Assembly (NCBI GenBank): GCA_002454845.1
Contig: DKJQ01000287.1
Span: forward strand, 1 to 13,406
From: Ignavibacteria bacterium UBA6688
GTDB lineage: Bacteria; Bacteroidota; Ignavibacteria; UBA10030
Length of the DNA: 13,406 nucleotides
Reading direction: 5' to 3'
The position numbers and the translations under genes were made by a program. Positions 1-5,898 of this stretch are shown here, piece by piece. Each line of letters starts with the position of its first letter. The stretch's first letter is position 1. The notes under the pieces were generated by a model. It was not told the DNA's origin and did not search any database. It saw nothing but the letters and a program-made list of their open reading frames with translations.

Positions 1-14
1 CGGGAGCTTGATGG

Positions 15-28
15 CCCAGCAAAGAGGA
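15..28. repeat. Left target-site duplication of the insertion sequence
   Basis: The 14-base string CCCAGCAAAGAGGA occurs here and again, identically and in the same orientation, just outside the right end of the element (1296-1309). Direct copies at both borders of a transposon are the mark of a staggered target cut. Fourteen bases is longer than the 3-5 bp usual for IS3-family elements. The first 14 bases of the window belong to whatever preceded the insertion, and no gene can be read in them. Confidence 0.85.
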
Positions 29-41
29 TATATTGGCCCCA
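29..41. repeat. Left terminal inverted repeat
   Basis: TATATTGGCCCCA matches the reverse complement of the right end (1283-1295) at 12 of 13 positions. The exact outermost base is fixed by the adjoining 14-bp direct repeat. If the true tip were GGCCCCA, the TATAT bases would be flanking DNA, but the direct repeat then becomes harder to explain. Confidence 0.75.
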
Positions 42-105
42 GTTTCAAGTGAGCAGATTTTAGGCTTAATTTCATGATGTTAGTCTCACTAGACTGGAGG
101 ATTCA

Positions 106-402
106 ATGGAAGAGAAACAAGGTCGTTGGACTGCTCCGAAGAAAGCTGAGGTGGTACTGCGTCTTCTTCGGGGAGAATCAATGGATGCCGTGAGCCGCGA
201 GTGTGAGGTGACCGTGGAGGCGTTGAACCGCTGGCGTGAGGAGTTCATCGCGGCTGGTATAGCTGGACTGAAGGGTAAGACCTTGGACCAGGTACGGATT
301 GCCGCTCTGGAGAAGAAGATTGGGCAGCAGGCGATGGAGCTGGAGTTGCACGAAAAAAAAGACCAGTTCATGCGCACGAGAGGAGGTCGTTCGTCCAAAT
401 GA
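106..402 (+). CDS. IS3-type transposase OrfA (helix-turn-helix protein)
   Basis: This 98-residue protein is the DNA-binding half of the transposase. It reads WTAPKKAEVVLRLLRGESMDAVSRE then VTVEALNRWREEFIAAGIAGL, a typical helix-turn-helix (about residues 10-50) as in OrfA of IS3-like elements. The C-terminal part is charged and probably coiled (about residues 62-86). The start is ATG with GGAGG at 96-100, five bases upstream. The stop overlaps the start of orfB (ATGA at 399-402). An A8G run at 353-361 lies 38 bases before the stop. OrfB is in the -1 frame and is open back to that run, so a -1 slip there would give a fused OrfAB transposase, as known for IS3 elements. Confidence 0.85.
   Translation: MEEKQGRWTAPKKAEVVLRLLRGESMDAVSRECEVTVEALNRWREEFIAAGIAGLKGKTLDQVRIAALEKKIGQQAMELELHEKKDQFMRTRGGRSSK
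353..361 (+). promoter_or_regulatory. Candidate -1 programmed frameshift site (A8G) in the transposase
   Basis: The run AAAAAAAAG is read in orfA as GAA AAA AAA GAC. A shift of one base backwards places the ribosome in the orfB frame, which is open from 351 to 1277. Homopolymeric A runs serve this purpose in many IS3-family elements. No stimulatory stem-loop was worked out. Without slippage, orfB could be made by coupled re-initiation at the ATGA overlap. Confidence 0.55.
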
Positions 403-1277
403 GGCTGCAAGAGAAAGCCTACCCGGTGCGGCTGGTCTTGCAGGTGGCCGGGCTCTCGTCGGCTGCGTGGTATACGAGGAGTCGAGCCCAATCGGAACGA
501 CGACGTCCTGGGCCCAAGCCGCTGGTCTCCGATGAAGAGCTTTTGGCGGCGATACAGCTGGACTTGTCCACGACGCGGTTTCATTCCGAGGGACACAAGA
601 AGGTTCGGGCTCGGCTCAGAAGGCAGGGTATCCCGGCAGGGAGAAAGCGCTATTTGCGGCTGATGAAAGCCCATAACTTGCTTGCTCCTTACAGACCGAG
701 GACCAATGGTTCTTCGCGCCCCCACGACGGAACCATCATCACCAGTGGTTTGAACCAGATGTGGGGAACCGATGGCAAGCAGTTCTGGACCCGCCAAGAT
801 GGGCCGTGCTGGTTTTTCGGGGTGATCGATCACTGTAACGACGAGATCCTGGGCTGGCATGCGGCGAAGATTGGCAATCGGTTTGCCGCCATGGAGCCCG
901 TTCGCCAGGCGATCAAGGCTCAGTTCGGTGCTCTGGATCAGCATATCGTCAAAGGCACGGGCTTGTCTCTTCGCGAGGATCATGGCAGTCAGTATGACTC
1001 AAGAGATTTTCGACGGGAGATGAACTATCTCGGTTTGGCTCTCTCGCCGGCGTTCGTACGAAGTCCCGAGTGCAACGGCGTCATCGAACGCTTTCACCGG
1101 ACGTTGCAAGAGCAGGTCTTCGATGTGAACAGTTTCGAAACCATCGAGGAAGCTCGAATCGCTATTACAACATTTATCCAAGACTACAACCAATATCGGA
1201 TTCTGGAGAGGCATGGTCATCGATCGCCTCTCGAAGTCCGAATTGAGCTTCAAACGGTTCTCTTAAAATGTGCTTGA
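399..1277 (+). CDS. IS3-type transposase OrfB (DDE integrase core)
   Basis: This 292-residue catalytic subunit cuts and joins the element ends. The N-terminal third contains the HTH_21-like segment with RFHSEGHKKVRARLRRQGI followed by KRYLRLMKAHNLLAP. The integrase core (about residues 115-280) shows QMWGTDGKQF (first Asp), LREDHGSQYDSRDF (second Asp) and SPECNGVIERFHRTLQEQ (catalytic Glu), ending in the usual YN...RHGHRSPLEVR tail. Length and motif order are normal for rve transposases. The ATG overlaps the orfA stop. The protein may also be made as an OrfAB fusion by -1 frameshifting at 353-361. Its stop lies only about 18 bases from the right end of the element. Confidence 0.9.
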   Translation: MRLQEKAYPVRLVLQVAGLSSAAWYTRSRAQSERRRPGPKPLVSDEELLAAIQLDLSTTRFHSEGHKKVRARLRRQGIPAGRKRYLRLMKAHNLLAPYRPRTNGSSRPHDGTIITSGLNQMWGTDGKQFWTRQDGPCWFFGVIDHCNDEILGWHAAKIGNRFAAMEPVRQAIKAQFGALDQHIVKGTGLSLREDHGSQYDSRDFRREMNYLGLALSPAFVRSPECNGVIERFHRTLQEQVFDVNSFETIEEARIAITTFIQDYNQYRILERHGHRSPLEVRIELQTVLLKCA

Positions 1278-1282
1278 TTAAT

Positions 1283-1295
1283 TGGGGCCTATATA
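1283..1295. repeat. Right terminal inverted repeat
   Basis: TGGGGCCTATATA is the inverted counterpart of 29-41 with one mismatch. The TATATA at the tip resembles a -10 box, but no well-placed -35 was found, so an outward promoter is not claimed. Confidence 0.75.
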
Positions 1296-1309
1296 CCCAG
1301 CAAAGAGGA
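1296..1309. repeat. Right target-site duplication, overlapping the next gene's ribosome binding site
   Basis: This copy is identical to 15-28. Its last four bases are AGGA, the first part of the AGGAGG Shine-Dalgarno sequence (1306-1311) of the DoxX-like gene starting at 1316. The duplication therefore left that gene with an intact ribosome binding site although the insertion removed everything further upstream. Confidence 0.85.
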
Positions 1310-1315
1310 GGAACA

Positions 1316-1801
1316 ATGTCCATTTTCAAACTCACTGCAACGTTTCGGTCACGACTCGAGCGGATAGATCAAGCGCTGGTCCGCTTCATGTCTGCACACG
1401 GAGTTCATGCGCTTCGTTGGGCCGTGGCCATTATCTTCATCTGGTTTGGGGGACTGAAACTGATCAATGCGAGTCCCGCTGCCGACCTGGTGGTGCAAAC
1501 AGTGTTCTGGCTGCCGCCGCGCTCGGCATTGCTGTTTATCGGCGGCTGGGAAGTGCTGATCGGCATCGGGCTCTTGTTTACCCACCCGCTGGTCCTGAGA
1601 GCCACATTGTTCCTGCTTTGGTTGCAGATCGCAGGCACTCTTCAGGTGTTCATCCTGCTGCCTGAGGTGGCATTTCAGGGAGGGAACCCGTTCCTGCCCA
1701 CTCTGGAAGGCCAGTACGTCTTCAAGAACATGGTTCTGATCACTGCCGGATTGGTCATAGGAAGCACGGTACGGCGCTCTTCCGTCCAGGGACATGCATG
1801 A
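1316..1801 (+). CDS. DoxX-like four-helix inner membrane protein
   Basis: This 161-residue protein has four likely membrane segments at about residues 33-50, 71-88, 94-116 and 137-152. The phrases FIWFGGLKLINASPAADLV, GGWEVLIGIGLLF and PTLEGQYVFKNMVLITAGLVIG are typical of DoxX/DoxX-like proteins, a family that includes the small subunit of thiosulfate:quinone oxidoreductase and many proteins of unknown role. DUF417 (RclC/YkgB) is a related alternative. The ATG at 1316 is preferred because AGGAGG sits at 1306-1311; the frame is open upstream to 1268 only through insertion sequence DNA. It is the first gene after the insertion and probably heads the long operon, whose original promoter has been displaced by about 1.28 kb. 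The function here is not established. Confidence 0.75.
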   Translation: MSIFKLTATFRSRLERIDQALVRFMSAHGVHALRWAVAIIFIWFGGLKLINASPAADLVVQTVFWLPPRSALLFIGGWEVLIGIGLLFTHPLVLRATLFLLWLQIAGTLQVFILLPEVAFQGGNPFLPTLEGQYVFKNMVLITAGLVIGSTVRRSSVQGHA

Positions 1802-1869
1802 AGCAGCTTCTTATGAACTAGCTCAACACGTACGCCAGACACCAAATAACAACTGAAAGGTTGCAGGGC

Positions 1870-2415
1870 ATGTTCGTTCCACAAAAAGTCTATTTTACGA
1901 GAGGCGTCGGCCGCCATAAGGACTACTTGCAGGCGTTCGAGCTTGCCCTCCGGAGCGCCGGCGTCGAAAGGTGCAATCTCGTCAATGTCTCAAGCATCCT
2001 TCCTCCCGGGTGTCGCCGGGTTTCGGCAACAGAGGCCGCTAAGCTGCTCGAACCGGGATCGATCACGTTCGTCGTCATGGCCCGGAACGCAACCAACGAA
2101 CCCAATCGCCTCATCGCTTCCTCGATCGGCGTCGCCCAGCCGGCCGACGAATCGGCCTACGGGTACCTCTCGGAGCATCATTCCTTCGGCGAAACCGATG
2201 AACGGGCGGGAGAATACGCAGAAGACCTTGCGGCGACAATGCTCGCGACCACCCTGGGCCTCCAGTTTGACCCGGCAGTGGACTGGGACGAACGGGAGAA
2301 ACTGTATAAGATGAGCGGCAAAATCCTGAGGACGTTCAACATTACACAATCGGCTCAAGGGGATAAGGATGGCAGATGGACCTCGGTCGTCGCTATGGCG
2401 GTCTTATTCCCATGA
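1870..2415 (+). CDS. pdaD: Pyruvoyl-dependent arginine decarboxylase
   Basis: This 181-residue enzyme precursor converts arginine to agmatine, the entry step of one route to polyamines. The family makes its own pyruvoyl cofactor by autocatalytic cleavage between two serines; here the pair is Ser41-Ser42 in CNLVNVSSILPPGC. Other family blocks are FTRGVGRHKDYLQAFELAL near the N terminus, VVMARNATNEPNRLIASSIG, and GYLSEHHSFGE. The C terminus reads FNITQSAQGDKDGRWTSVV. Length and motifs are complete. ATG 1870 is chosen over TTG 1861 because it lies about ten bases after GAAAGG (1854-1859) and gives the usual N terminus. It lies 68 bases after the DoxX-like gene. Arginine (not lysine or ornithine) is inferred from family membership. 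Confidence 0.9.
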   Translation: MFVPQKVYFTRGVGRHKDYLQAFELALRSAGVERCNLVNVSSILPPGCRRVSATEAAKLLEPGSITFVVMARNATNEPNRLIASSIGVAQPADESAYGYLSEHHSFGETDERAGEYAEDLAATMLATTLGLQFDPAVDWDEREKLYKMSGKILRTFNITQSAQGDKDGRWTSVVAMAVLFP

Positions 2416-2464
2416 AGAACGTTTGATCGATACAACTGCGCTCACATCAACACAGGAGAAAACA

Positions 2465-2920
2465 ATGAACACGAGAATGAGAAGTGCCGCCATGTTCGCG
2501 CTTCTTTCGGCCGCCTGCGTGTTTTCTTTCGGTCAGGACGCGAGACAAGAAGTCAACCCGCAGCGAGGAGGAGTCTTCGTTCACATCTCCCATGGATCCG
2601 ACGATCCCCACAGACTCCTTATGGGTCTGCAGATGGCTGTAACGATGGCTGAGGACAAAAAGGACGTCATGGTGTACTGCGACATATCTTCGGTCCGCAT
2701 ATTGACAAAGTCCGCCACGGATATTTCCCTGAAACCGTTTCCGTCGCTCCACGAACTTCTTGCACGTCTTGCGGATCTCAACGTACCCGTTATGGCATGT
2801 CCCACCTGCATGAAGGTTGCAGGCGTCAATTCCGATGATCTGCGGCCGGGCGTAACAGTGGCCCGGAAAGATCGTTTCTTCTCCTTCACCAGTGGCAGGA
2901 TGCTCTCAATCGATTATTGA
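2465..2920 (+). CDS. Secreted DsrE-family protein
   Basis: This 151-residue protein starts with a clear export signal (MNTRMRSAAMFALLSAACVFSFG, cleavage probably around residue 23-26). The mature part has the DsrE/DsrF-like fold signature: GGVFVHISHGSDDPHRLLMGLQMA, then a VMVYCD strand, and ADLNVPVMACPTCMKVAGV with Cys112 and Cys115. DsrE-type proteins handle sulfur as persulfide carriers, usually in the cytoplasm. An exported version with a CPTC pair suggests a periplasmic thiol or sulfur role, which is inference. The ATG follows AGGAG (2454-2458) at six bases. The gene lies 49 bases after pdaD and its stop runs into the deformylase leader. Confidence 0.8.
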   Translation: MNTRMRSAAMFALLSAACVFSFGQDARQEVNPQRGGVFVHISHGSDDPHRLLMGLQMAVTMAEDKKDVMVYCDISSVRILTKSATDISLKPFPSLHELLARLADLNVPVMACPTCMKVAGVNSDDLRPGVTVARKDRFFSFTSGRMLSIDY

Positions 2921-3018
2921 TTCAGGAGGACCGGCTTTGGGGCACTCTCTTATCGGTGCATGAAAAACAATCAAGACTCCGCCCGGCGGGCAAGAACGGC
3001 CCTTTTCATAAATCAGGT

Positions 3019-3594
3019 ATGAGCGACCTTTCTCAATCAACGAACGACAGTTGTCGCCTGCGTTTCTATCGCGACCCGATCCTCCGTGTCACTTGCAGTC
3101 CGGTTCATGAATTCGATGACAGCATGGAAGGACTTGTCTTGAAGATGGCAACGACAATGCATGGCTACGAGGGCATCGGGTTGGCCGCACCGCAGGTCGG
3201 CATTCCCCTTCGTATGTTCGTGGCCGATGTGGGGGACGGGTTGCTCGTTGTTGCCAATCCTGAAATACAAGAGCGGGAGGGATCGGAGCGCATGGTGGAG
3301 GGTTGTCTCAGCCTGCCCGAGATTCATGTGGAGATCGAGCGAAGCCGTCAGATTTTTCTCAGCGGTCTTACCGCATCGGGCGAGGAGCGCACATGGGAAT
3401 GCAGTGACCTCATGGCTCGTGTCGTCCAGCACGAAATCGATCACCTCGACGGCGTGTTGATCACTGACCATGCCACTTTCACCGAGCGATTGATTCTCCG
3501 CCGTCAAATGAAGAGGCTCGAGAAATTGCAGAAGCGCACCGGCGGCCTTGCTCATTCCGATCTCAGGACACCGTCGAATCATCAAGCGTTGTGA
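3019..3594 (+). CDS. def: Peptide deformylase
   Basis: This 191-residue metalloenzyme removes the formyl group from the initiator methionine of new proteins. All three family motifs are present: GIGLAAPQVG (from residue 52), EGCLS with the metal-ligand Cys96, and QHEIDHLDG with the HEXXH pair at 138-142. The conserved part begins at LRFYRDPILR, so the N terminus is extended by about 13 residues. The start is uncertain: ATG 3019 has only a weak CAGG close in front. The strong AGGAGGA at 2924-2930 is followed by no in-frame ATG, the nearest in-frame starts being TTG 2917 and GTG 2956. The tail after residue 165 is basic and variable. Whether this is the cell's only deformylase cannot be told here. 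Confidence 0.92.
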   Translation: MSDLSQSTNDSCRLRFYRDPILRVTCSPVHEFDDSMEGLVLKMATTMHGYEGIGLAAPQVGIPLRMFVADVGDGLLVVANPEIQEREGSERMVEGCLSLPEIHVEIERSRQIFLSGLTASGEERTWECSDLMARVVQHEIDHLDGVLITDHATFTERLILRRQMKRLEKLQKRTGGLAHSDLRTPSNHQAL

Positions 3595-3630
3595 CCTGAA
3601 GAAACAAAAAAGACTATTTGGAGAAATCGC

Positions 3631-4041
3631 TTGAAAGCAGTACAGACGAAAAGGGCGGTCGGATTTCACGCCACCTGTTTTGTGTGCGGTCCGGAAAATA
3701 CCAGCGGCATCCAGCTTCAAATGAAGCAGATGGGAGACGAGACTGTGGGCGACCTCGACATCGACCCCCGTTTTCAAGGGTACGACGGGGTCGCTCATGG
3801 CGGTATTGTGGCGTCGGTTCTTGATGCGGCGATGGTGCGCTGCTTGCACGGTCTGTTCGGCAAGAATCCCATCACCTGCAGGCTCGAGACTCGATACTAT
3901 CACGAAACCCCCACGAGCCAACGGCTGATCGTTATTGCGCGCCTCACGTCACGCAGGGGCATCACGTGCTGGGCGGAGGGGGAACTCTTCTCGGAAGACG
4001 TGAGGTGCGCAGGTGCGCGCGGAGTGTTCAAACTTATCTGA
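3631..4041 (+). CDS. PaaI-type hotdog-fold thioesterase
   Basis: This 136-residue protein belongs to the small hotdog acyl-CoA thioesterase group. It has CFVCGPENTSGIQLQM (Cys16, Cys19) near the N terminus, typical of a PaaI/THEM4-like subgroup. The core motif GVAHGGIVASVLDAAM follows, with His56-Gly-Gly and Asp65 on the helix that lines the active site. It probably hydrolyses an acyl-CoA or other thioester; the substrate is unknown. The start is TTG, supported by GGAG at 3620-3623 with seven bases of spacing and by the lack of any ATG before the conserved region. Thirty-six bases separate it from the deformylase and six from the radical SAM gene, so it is operonic. Confidence 0.82.
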   Translation: MKAVQTKRAVGFHATCFVCGPENTSGIQLQMKQMGDETVGDLDIDPRFQGYDGVAHGGIVASVLDAAMVRCLHGLFGKNPITCRLETRYYHETPTSQRLIVIARLTSRRGITCWAEGELFSEDVRCAGARGVFKLI

Positions 4042-4047
4042 GGACTC

Positions 4048-4986
4048 ATGATTGCGTTCGGTCCGATACCGTCGAGGCGGCTGGGGCGAAGCCTGGGAAT
4101 CAACAACATTCCCCCAAAGCATTGCAGCTATGCCTGTGTGTATTGTCAGGTCGGGGCAACCGATCGACTTCAGATCAAACGCGAGCATTTTATCCCACCC
4201 GAACAAATCCGTGCGGAGGTCGAGGCAAAGCTCCGCGCTGTGCAAACTGTCGGAGATCGCGTCGATTACATGACATTCGTTCCCGACGGGGAGCCTACAC
4301 TCGATGCCGATTTGGGGAGGACCATCGACCTTCTGAAGCCTCTTGGCATCAAGATCGCCGTTCTCACAAACAGCTCCCTGCTGACGGATCCATCGCTCCG
4401 GGAAGATCTCATGAAGGCCGATTATGTAAGCGTCAAACTTGATGCAGCCAGTGAGAAGGTGTGGCGGACGATAAACCGACCGCATCGTCGTTTACGATTC
4501 ACCGCAATGCTCGACGCGATCGAACTCTTTGCAGGCATGTTCCAGGGAACGTTTGCGACGGAAACCATGCTCGTCCGGGGCATAAATGACGACGAACGCA
4601 ACATCACGGGGGTGAAGAGATTGCTGGCTCACCTGAAGCCGTCAACAGCATATCTCTCCATCCCTACGCGTCCCCCCGCGGAACACTGGGTTCGACCGCC
4701 CTCGCCGGAGGTGCTGGAACGGGCATACCAATCCTGGGCGGAAGTGCACACCTCTGTGGAACTGCTCACGGAATACGAAGGGAACGACATCGGTTCATCC
4801 GGTGAGATTGAGGAAGCGATCCTCTCGATCGCTTCCGTGCATCCGATCCGGGAGGACGCGTTACGCGAAATCCTCGGGAGAACACAGACAGACTGGAGCG
4901 TCATCAGGGAGCTGATACTCCGGGGAAAGCTTCTGCAGAGAGAGTACGGAAACAAAAACTTCTTTGTGAGAAACCTGAAACATTGA
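4048..4986 (+). CDS. Radical SAM protein, TYW1-like (COG0731 type)
   Basis: This 312-residue radical SAM enzyme has its iron-sulfur motif CSYACVYC (CX3CX2C, Cys26, Cys30, Cys33), preceded by FGPIPSRRLGRSLGINNIPP, the signature of the Fe-S oxidoreductase group related to the tRNA wyosine enzyme TYW1. VPDGEPTLD and VLTNSSLL are further conserved strands, and VSVKLDAASEKVWRTINRPH matches the group. The C-terminal 65 or so residues (from SGEIEEAILSIASVHPIR) look like a small winged-helix domain. Bacterial members of this group mostly have no proven substrate, so a tRNA role should not be assumed. The ATG lies six bases after the thioesterase stop with AGGA at 4041-4044. Confidence 0.85.
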   Translation: MIAFGPIPSRRLGRSLGINNIPPKHCSYACVYCQVGATDRLQIKREHFIPPEQIRAEVEAKLRAVQTVGDRVDYMTFVPDGEPTLDADLGRTIDLLKPLGIKIAVLTNSSLLTDPSLREDLMKADYVSVKLDAASEKVWRTINRPHRRLRFTAMLDAIELFAGMFQGTFATETMLVRGINDDERNITGVKRLLAHLKPSTAYLSIPTRPPAEHWVRPPSPEVLERAYQSWAEVHTSVELLTEYEGNDIGSSGEIEEAILSIASVHPIREDALREILGRTQTDWSVIRELILRGKLLQREYGNKNFFVRNLKH

Positions 4987-5003
4987 GAAACGGAGAAACG
5001 ATC

Positions 5004-5195
5004 ATGCCATTACAGCATCGGCAGGGATTGGGAAGCGGCGGCCGCTGTTTTTGTCCAAAGTGTGACGCCATCATTACACACCGTCGTGGAATTCCGTGCC
5101 AGGAAGAGCGATGCCCCAAGTGCGGGGCAAAAATGATTCGGGAAGGTTCTTCTCATCATCAACTTCTCGTGGACAAGAGGAAAAAGAAGGTATGA
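5004..5195 (+). CDS. Small zinc-ribbon protein, function unknown
   Basis: This 63-residue protein has six cysteines in two knuckles: CFCPKC (Cys15, 17, 20) and CQEERCPKC (Cys32, 37, 40), separated by a HRRGIP turn, with a basic tail KRKKKV. The spacing suits one zinc or possibly an iron-sulfur centre. I recall similar short proteins reading CPKC...HQRGVPC...CPKCG in anaerobes, but their role is unknown. ATG 5004 follows GGAG at 4992-4995 with eight bases of spacing. The frame is open upstream to TTG 4983, overlapping the radical SAM stop, but the SD favours 5004. An 8-bp tandem repeat (GAGAAACG twice, 4985-5000) forms the leader. Confidence 0.65.
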   Translation: MPLQHRQGLGSGGRCFCPKCDAIITHRRGIPCQEERCPKCGAKMIREGSSHHQLLVDKRKKKV

Positions 5196-5214
5196 TCACG
5201 GCAAAGGAGTGCGT

Positions 5215-5847
5215 ATGGTCCGAATCAAGCCGTTCGATGAGTTCCCTGAGGTGTATGAGGAATGGTTCGTGGTCAACAGGTTTGCTTATGAATCTGAGTT
5301 ACAGGCCGTAAAGAGCTTGTTGCCCGCGCGGGGAATCGGCATGGAAGTCGGCGTAGGGAGCGGCCAGTTTGCTGCTCCTCTGGGGATCAGAGTAGGTGTT
5401 GAACCATCCGGGGAGATGAGAACGATCGCGGCCAGGAGAGGAATTGAGGTTGTCAACGGCCAGGCCGAGCACCTTCCTTTTGAAGAGGGGCGGTTTGATT
5501 TTGTGCTCATGGTCACCACACTCTGTTTCCTGGATGATGTTGACGTTTCATTCCAGGAAGTCTCGAGGGTGTTGAAGAGTACGGGCTGTTTCATTGTGGG
5601 ATTTGTGGACAAAGACAGCCCCATCGGTCGGCTGTATCAGGAACACAAAGCCCAGAATCCGTTCTACCGGATTGCAACGTTCTATTCTGTTCCGGAGGTC
5701 ATCGAGTGTTTGTTGGGGGCAGGGTTCAAAGACTTTCATTTCGCACAAACCATTTTTCATGATCTTCAGGAAATTCGCGCGATTGAACCGGTGAAAGACG
5801 GATACGGTGAGGGATCATTTGTGGTGATCAGCGCGCAGAAGAATTAA
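5215..5847 (+). CDS. Class I SAM-dependent methyltransferase (Methyltransf_11 type)
   Basis: This 210-residue protein has the SAM-binding motif MEVGVGSGQFAAPLG (glycine loop about residues 44-50), the acidic end of strand 2 in GVEPSGEM, and LPFEEGRFDFVLMVTTLCFLDD. It continues with EVSRVLKSTGCFIVGFVD, a complete Rossmann-type methyltransferase core. The C-terminal part (FYSVPEVIECLLGAGFKDF) is typical of the family. The substrate cannot be read from sequence. ATG 5215 is preferred to GTG 5209 because AAAGGAG (5203-5209) is at the right distance. It begins 19 bases after the zinc-ribbon gene. Confidence 0.85.
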   Translation: MVRIKPFDEFPEVYEEWFVVNRFAYESELQAVKSLLPARGIGMEVGVGSGQFAAPLGIRVGVEPSGEMRTIAARRGIEVVNGQAEHLPFEEGRFDFVLMVTTLCFLDDVDVSFQEVSRVLKSTGCFIVGFVDKDSPIGRLYQEHKAQNPFYRIATFYSVPEVIECLLGAGFKDFHFAQTIFHDLQEIRAIEPVKDGYGEGSFVVISAQKN

Positions 5848-5898
5848 GGGAGTGTGATGTCTTCAAAAAGTCGCTATGACACAGGAGGTACCATCCCT

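Larger units (their letters stand above)
29..1295 (+). mobile_element. Complete IS3/rve-type insertion sequence, about 1.27 kb
   Basis: The element is bounded by imperfect terminal inverted repeats. The left end reads TATATTGGCCCCA and the reverse complement of the right end reads TATATAGGCCCCA, with further similarity inward (TCAAG, then CAGATTTTA versus CACATTTTA). It carries two overlapping reading frames: orfA with a helix-turn-helix and orfB with a DDE integrase core. A 14-bp direct repeat flanks it on both sides. Both frames are intact and both ends are present, so it may still be active. The assignment to IS3 rests on the orfA/orfB arrangement and the DDE spacing. The long target duplication is unusual for that family, so it may be an IS3-related group with its own name. 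It sits between whatever lay upstream and the DoxX-like gene at 1316. Confidence 0.85.

Noticed and set aside
72..983. A 303-codon open frame on the - strand inside the insertion sequence
   Set aside because: It is antisense to orfA and orfB, which carry the transposase motifs. No separate passenger gene is supported.
1274..1295. Outward promoter in the right end of the insertion sequence
   Set aside because: TATATA at 1290-1295 could be a -10 box, but the nearest TTGATT is only ten bases upstream of it, too close for a normal promoter.
3037..3921. A 294-codon open frame on the - strand across def and the thioesterase gene
   Set aside because: Both + strand genes have full family motifs; the antisense translation has none and spans two unrelated genes.
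5192..5314. A short frame starting ATGA at the zinc-ribbon stop
   Set aside because: It overlaps the methyltransferase N terminus in another frame, has no SD of its own, and shows no family features.
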